From Candidatus Woesearchaeota archaeon (GTDB lineage Archaea; Nanoarchaeota; Nanoarchaeia; Woesearchaeales; GW2011-AR4), in assembly GCA_023259315.1 (NCBI GenBank), contig JAHFQL010000001.1:1-33771 (forward strand): DNA of 33,771 nt, read 5' to 3'. Numbering within the stretch: position 1 is the first letter of the stretch; every line of letters begins with the position of its first letter. Positions 31,429 to 33,771 of the stretch are shown one piece after another. The notes under the pieces are model-generated. The model saw only the letters and a list, made by a program, of their open reading frames with translations, ran no database searches and was not told where the DNA came from. The translations under genes were made by a program, and so were the position numbers.

Positions 31429-32478
31429 ATGAAAAAATTAATTTTATCAATTTTAATATTTTTTTCGATTTTTTTGCTAAGCTGCACCATAAGCAACCCA
31501 TTCGGCACATCAACAAAAAAATCCACAGACGTAGATGTTTATGTAGGCTTTCAAGGCTTGATTGCGGAATTTTCAAAGACTGCCCCTCCGCCAACAGTTT
31601 TCCAGGAAAGCAGTTTTCCAATCTTTATTAGATTGAGAAATGTTGGAGCATACGATATTAAGGATAAAAATGGGGGAAAAAACGGGATAATATCTTTAGG
31701 CTTGGAAAAAGATTATGTCAAGGATGTTACTATTGAGCCGGACCCCAGACTTGCATTTGATTCCAATACACTCAAATTCGATATAGACGGAAAATCTCAA
31801 ATCAACGCAAAAGGCGATGAAATTTTTGTAAATTTCAATGCAAAAACTAAGAAATTAGACCCGCAGAGCGAAACCCATACATCTGCAATCACTGCCACTT
31901 TATGTTATCCGTACCAGACATTGGCTGCTGCAACAGTTTGTATAGATCCAGACCCGTCAGGCACAAGGCCGGGAAAAAAAGTCTGCCAAGTACAGGATAT
32001 AACATTTAGCAGAGGCCAAGGCGCTCCAATAACAGTTGTGAAAATCGAGCCTCAGATGGTTCCAGACGGAAGAGACATAAAACCCCAGTTTCTCATATAC
32101 GTGGAAAATAGGGGTGCTGGCGATGTTGTTAATAAAGATAGTTATGATAATATATGTACTCAATCTGAATCCAGCGGCAGTGACGTATGGAATAGGGCGC
32201 ATATACAAGTATTTACAACAGGCTCTCAAGGCGAAAATCAGCTTGTATGCTGCCCAAATGATGTTAATGGCAATTGTGATGAAAAAGAAACAGACACAAA
32301 TAAAAAAACAGGCATTTTAAGATTTAGGGATAAAAAAGATTTTGTGAGGTGCACTTTTAGTAATGGCATACCTAGAAATTATGATGCATACACTTCCCCA
32401 TTAAAAATCCTGATTGATTATGGATATGTACAGTCCATATCTACAAACATAATAATACAGAAGCCGTTGAAATATTAA
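31429..32478 (+). CDS. Putative surface lipoprotein, paralogue of the next gene
   Basis: A 349-residue protein with a lipoprotein signal (MKKLILSILIFFSIFLLSC, Cys19 as the lipidation site). The mature part has FxxLIAEFSKTAPPPTVF and RLRNVGAYDI early, then ATLCYPYQT, VCIDPDP and KKVCQV in the middle, and CTFSNG with YTSPLKILIDYGY at the end. All of these recur in the next gene. At least four Cys are shared, suggesting conserved disulfides. The beta-rich, Ig-like composition fits an exported adhesin-like or structural role. It follows the SLT-domain gene by 23 bases, probably in one transcription unit. Confidence 0.75.
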   Translation: MKKLILSILIFFSIFLLSCTISNPFGTSTKKSTDVDVYVGFQGLIAEFSKTAPPPTVFQESSFPIFIRLRNVGAYDIKDKNGGKNGIISLGLEKDYVKDVTIEPDPRLAFDSNTLKFDIDGKSQINAKGDEIFVNFNAKTKKLDPQSETHTSAITATLCYPYQTLAAATVCIDPDPSGTRPGKKVCQVQDITFSRGQGAPITVVKIEPQMVPDGRDIKPQFLIYVENRGAGDVVNKDSYDNICTQSESSGSDVWNRAHIQVFTTGSQGENQLVCCPNDVNGNCDEKETDTNKKTGILRFRDKKDFVRCTFSNGIPRNYDAYTSPLKILIDYGYVQSISTNIIIQKPLKY

Positions 32479-32490
32479 GATTAATAAAAA

Positions 32491-32500
32491 GTTTTATATA
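32491..32500 (+). promoter_or_regulatory. TATA box of the second lipoprotein gene
   Basis: GTTTTATATA, 24-33 bases before the ATG at 32524, suggests that the second paralogue also has its own near-leaderless promoter. Confidence 0.45.
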
Positions 32501-32523
32501 TCAAAAGTCTAATTTGTTTGATA

Positions 32524-33615
32524 ATGGCAGATTCAAGAAAATTTCTGATGGTTGCGTCATTTTTAGTTTTGCTAATACTGATTTCCGGGTTTTCCTGCTC
32601 GCTTAAAAATCTAGGCAGTTCCACAAAAAAAGACACAAAAAAAACTGTTGAAGACTTGAGGACAGGCACTGATGGCATTGTCGCAAATTTCTTGCCAAAT
32701 AATCCTCCTCCAATAGTTCATGCAGAAGATAATTTGCCGAATGCAGTTGATGTAATATTGGAATTGGCAAACAAAGGTGCTTATCCCCAGCCAGATGATA
32801 ATGTCAAATCTGTAAACGGCAAGATATTCCTAAGCGGCTATGACAAGAATATACTTAAATTTGGACAAGATGGAGAAAAATATTTTGAGGACTTGAGTAA
32901 AAAATCCCTGAGCGGGAAAAGTTTGGTAAACATAAATGGCGGCTCAGACGTAGTTATATTTAATGGGAATGTCAATTTAGAAAACTTAAAGGTTAATAAA
33001 TATGAGCCTAGTTTGTTGGCAACTGTGTGCTATGAATACAACACTGTTGCAGGTCCTTCTGTTTGCATAGATCCAGATCCTTACTCTATAGTACAGCAAA
33101 AGAAAGTATGCCAAGTTAATTCAATAACTCTTACAAACCAAGGTGCTCCAATAGCAATAACAAATATTGATGAAGAGGCATTTGCAACAAAAACCCAATT
33201 CAAAATCACAATAAAAAATGTGGGTCAAGGCGAGGTCATTAAAAGTAATAAGGCAGATTCCGCTCAATCTTCTGGCTCTAATGGGGATACAATCAACAAA
33301 TGTGATCCATTCGGGACAAATAAATTGGCTAGGGAAGACATAGATAAGGTTTATGCGGAAGAGATAAGTATAGGCCAAGACAGACTTTTGTGCTATCCGT
33401 TTATAGACAAACCCGCCAAAGCAGATCAAGGTTTTATAAGATTGCTTAATGGAGAAGGCTCAATAATCTGCGAGTTTGAAAAAACAGCCCCTAATAGTTA
33501 TCCGGGAGGCAACACAGCATACACAACCCCTTTGAAAATCATATTAAGCTACGTGTATAAAACAACAGCACAAAGGAGCTTTCTTATTCAAAGGGAAAAC
33601 ATAGGAAAAAACTAA
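32524..33615 (+). CDS. Putative surface lipoprotein, tandem paralogue
   Basis: From ATG 32524, 363 residues; a TTG six bases upstream is less likely. The signal peptide ends near SGFSC (Cys25), a looser lipobox than in the preceding gene. The segments GIVANFLPNNPPPIVH, ELANKGAY, ATVCYEY, VCIDPDP, KKVCQV, NQGAPIAIT and AYTTPLKIILSYVY align in order with the previous protein. This is a tandem duplication followed by divergence. Function is unknown; exposure on the cell surface is inferred. Confidence 0.75.
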   Translation: MADSRKFLMVASFLVLLILISGFSCSLKNLGSSTKKDTKKTVEDLRTGTDGIVANFLPNNPPPIVHAEDNLPNAVDVILELANKGAYPQPDDNVKSVNGKIFLSGYDKNILKFGQDGEKYFEDLSKKSLSGKSLVNINGGSDVVIFNGNVNLENLKVNKYEPSLLATVCYEYNTVAGPSVCIDPDPYSIVQQKKVCQVNSITLTNQGAPIAITNIDEEAFATKTQFKITIKNVGQGEVIKSNKADSAQSSGSNGDTINKCDPFGTNKLAREDIDKVYAEEISIGQDRLLCYPFIDKPAKADQGFIRLLNGEGSIICEFEKTAPNSYPGGNTAYTTPLKIILSYVYKTTAQRSFLIQRENIGKN

Positions 33616-33668
33616 ATTAACGCTGGTAAACATCAAATATCAATCAAATAGGTTCTGTCCCGAGTCTA

Positions 33669-33674
33669 TTTTTT
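33669..33674 (+). terminator. T6 tract, possible terminator of the envelope cluster
   Basis: Six T's about 55 bases behind the last lipoprotein stop could end its transcript by the archaeal oligo-T mode. A second-gene leader begins soon after. Confidence 0.3.
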
Positions 33675-33694
33675 AGGAAGAATTAATAACCCAG

Positions 33695-33710
33695 GCAGCC
33701 ATTAGGCTGC
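33695..33710 (+). promoter_or_regulatory. Hairpin in leader of the last gene
   Basis: GCAGCC and GGCTGC form a perfect 6-bp stem with an ATTA loop. It sits directly upstream of the purine-rich GGGGGTGGAGG run of the next gene. Confidence 0.4.
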
Positions 33711-33715
33711 AAGGG

Positions 33716-33736
33716 GGTGGAGGTATGAACTCCACC
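33716..33736 (+). promoter_or_regulatory. Hairpin enclosing Shine-Dalgarno and first start codon
   Basis: GGTGGAG (33716-33722) pairs perfectly with CTCCACC (33730-33736), with the loop GTATGAA containing the ATG at 33725. When folded, it would hide the ribosome-binding site in the stem. If translation instead starts at the in-frame ATG 33737, the hairpin lies just upstream. Confidence 0.45.
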
Positions 33737-33771
33737 ATGGAAAAAGAAAACAAACTGGTTAAAAAAGTTAA
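33725..33771 (+). CDS. Start of an unidentified gene, cut by the window edge
   Basis: Only 15 codons are visible (MNSTMEKENKLVKKV), open to the last base. GGGGGTGGAGG upstream is the strongest Shine-Dalgarno-like run in the window. An in-frame ATG at 33737 is an alternative start. Too short to assign. Confidence 0.45.
   Translation, partial: MNSTMEKENKLVKKV

Noticed and set aside
33616..33771. Possible end of an IS200/IS605-like element because of the hairpins
   Set aside because: Only one side is visible, no transposase is seen and the visible 15 codons match no family recognised.
1..33771. CRISPR arrays, rRNA and tRNA genes
   Set aside because: No regularly spaced direct repeats and no rRNA or tRNA signatures were seen when reading through the window; an exhaustive covariance search was not possible.

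Overview
The window looks like an archaeal chromosome segment, most likely from a small-genomed DPANN lineage of the Woesearchaeota/Pacearchaeota type. The domain is clear from archaeal/eukaryotic-type ribosomal proteins (eS4, eL32, eL19), archaeal aIF1, PCNA, aRNase J, aPelota, TATA-box promoters with very short or absent leaders, GGTG-type Shine-Dalgarno motifs and class III (pilin-type) signal peptides. The lineage is an inference from AT-rich composition, gene style and gaps in otherwise conserved gene order.

Region 1 (1-14408, + strand) is one compact translation/secretion superoperon: uL3, uL4, uL23, uL2, uS19, uL22, uS3, uL29, aIF1, uS17, uL14, uL24, eS4, uL5, uS14, uS8, uL6, eL32, eL19, uL18, uS5, uL30, uL15, SecY and a DUF106 (Oxa1/EMC3-like) insertase. 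Many genes overlap or sit 0-3 bases apart. Two things stand out. uL4 is split by a frame change at a run of ten A's, and the RNase P subunit (Rpp29) often found between aIF1 and uS17 is missing. The operon begins with a leader of about 150 bases that holds a perfect hairpin and a T8 tract.

Region 2 (14405-18100) holds a convergent pilin-like gene, a gene-poor stretch with a promoter-like element and a possible small RNA, two VOC-family proteins (one a tandem duplication) and the beta-CASP nuclease aRNase J. Region 3 (18100-20967) holds PCNA, whose Shine-Dalgarno is separated from its start codon by a perfect hairpin, two uncharacterised proteins, a membrane polyprenol-kinase-like protein and a 50-residue C2H2-like zinc finger. 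Region 4 (21077-26713, - strand) holds separate riboflavin reductase and deaminase genes (overlapping by 14 bases), an AMP-forming acetyl-CoA synthetase, and aPelota followed by a Tat-signal protein with TraB/TIKI-like motifs.

Region 5 (26788-33615, + strand) is the best candidate for an undescribed system. It encodes four envelope proteins in a row: a membrane-anchored beta-rich protein with a pilin-like N-terminus, a protein of about 1120 residues with about nine membrane helices, a nine-cysteine cluster, a complete-looking lytic-transglycosylase (SLT) domain and two FN3 domains, and two paralogous lipoproteins. Archaea lack murein, so a surface muramidase-like domain suggests attack on or docking to a bacterial partner, or another surface glycan. 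The window ends in a new gene whose ribosome-binding site and first start codon lie inside a hairpin.
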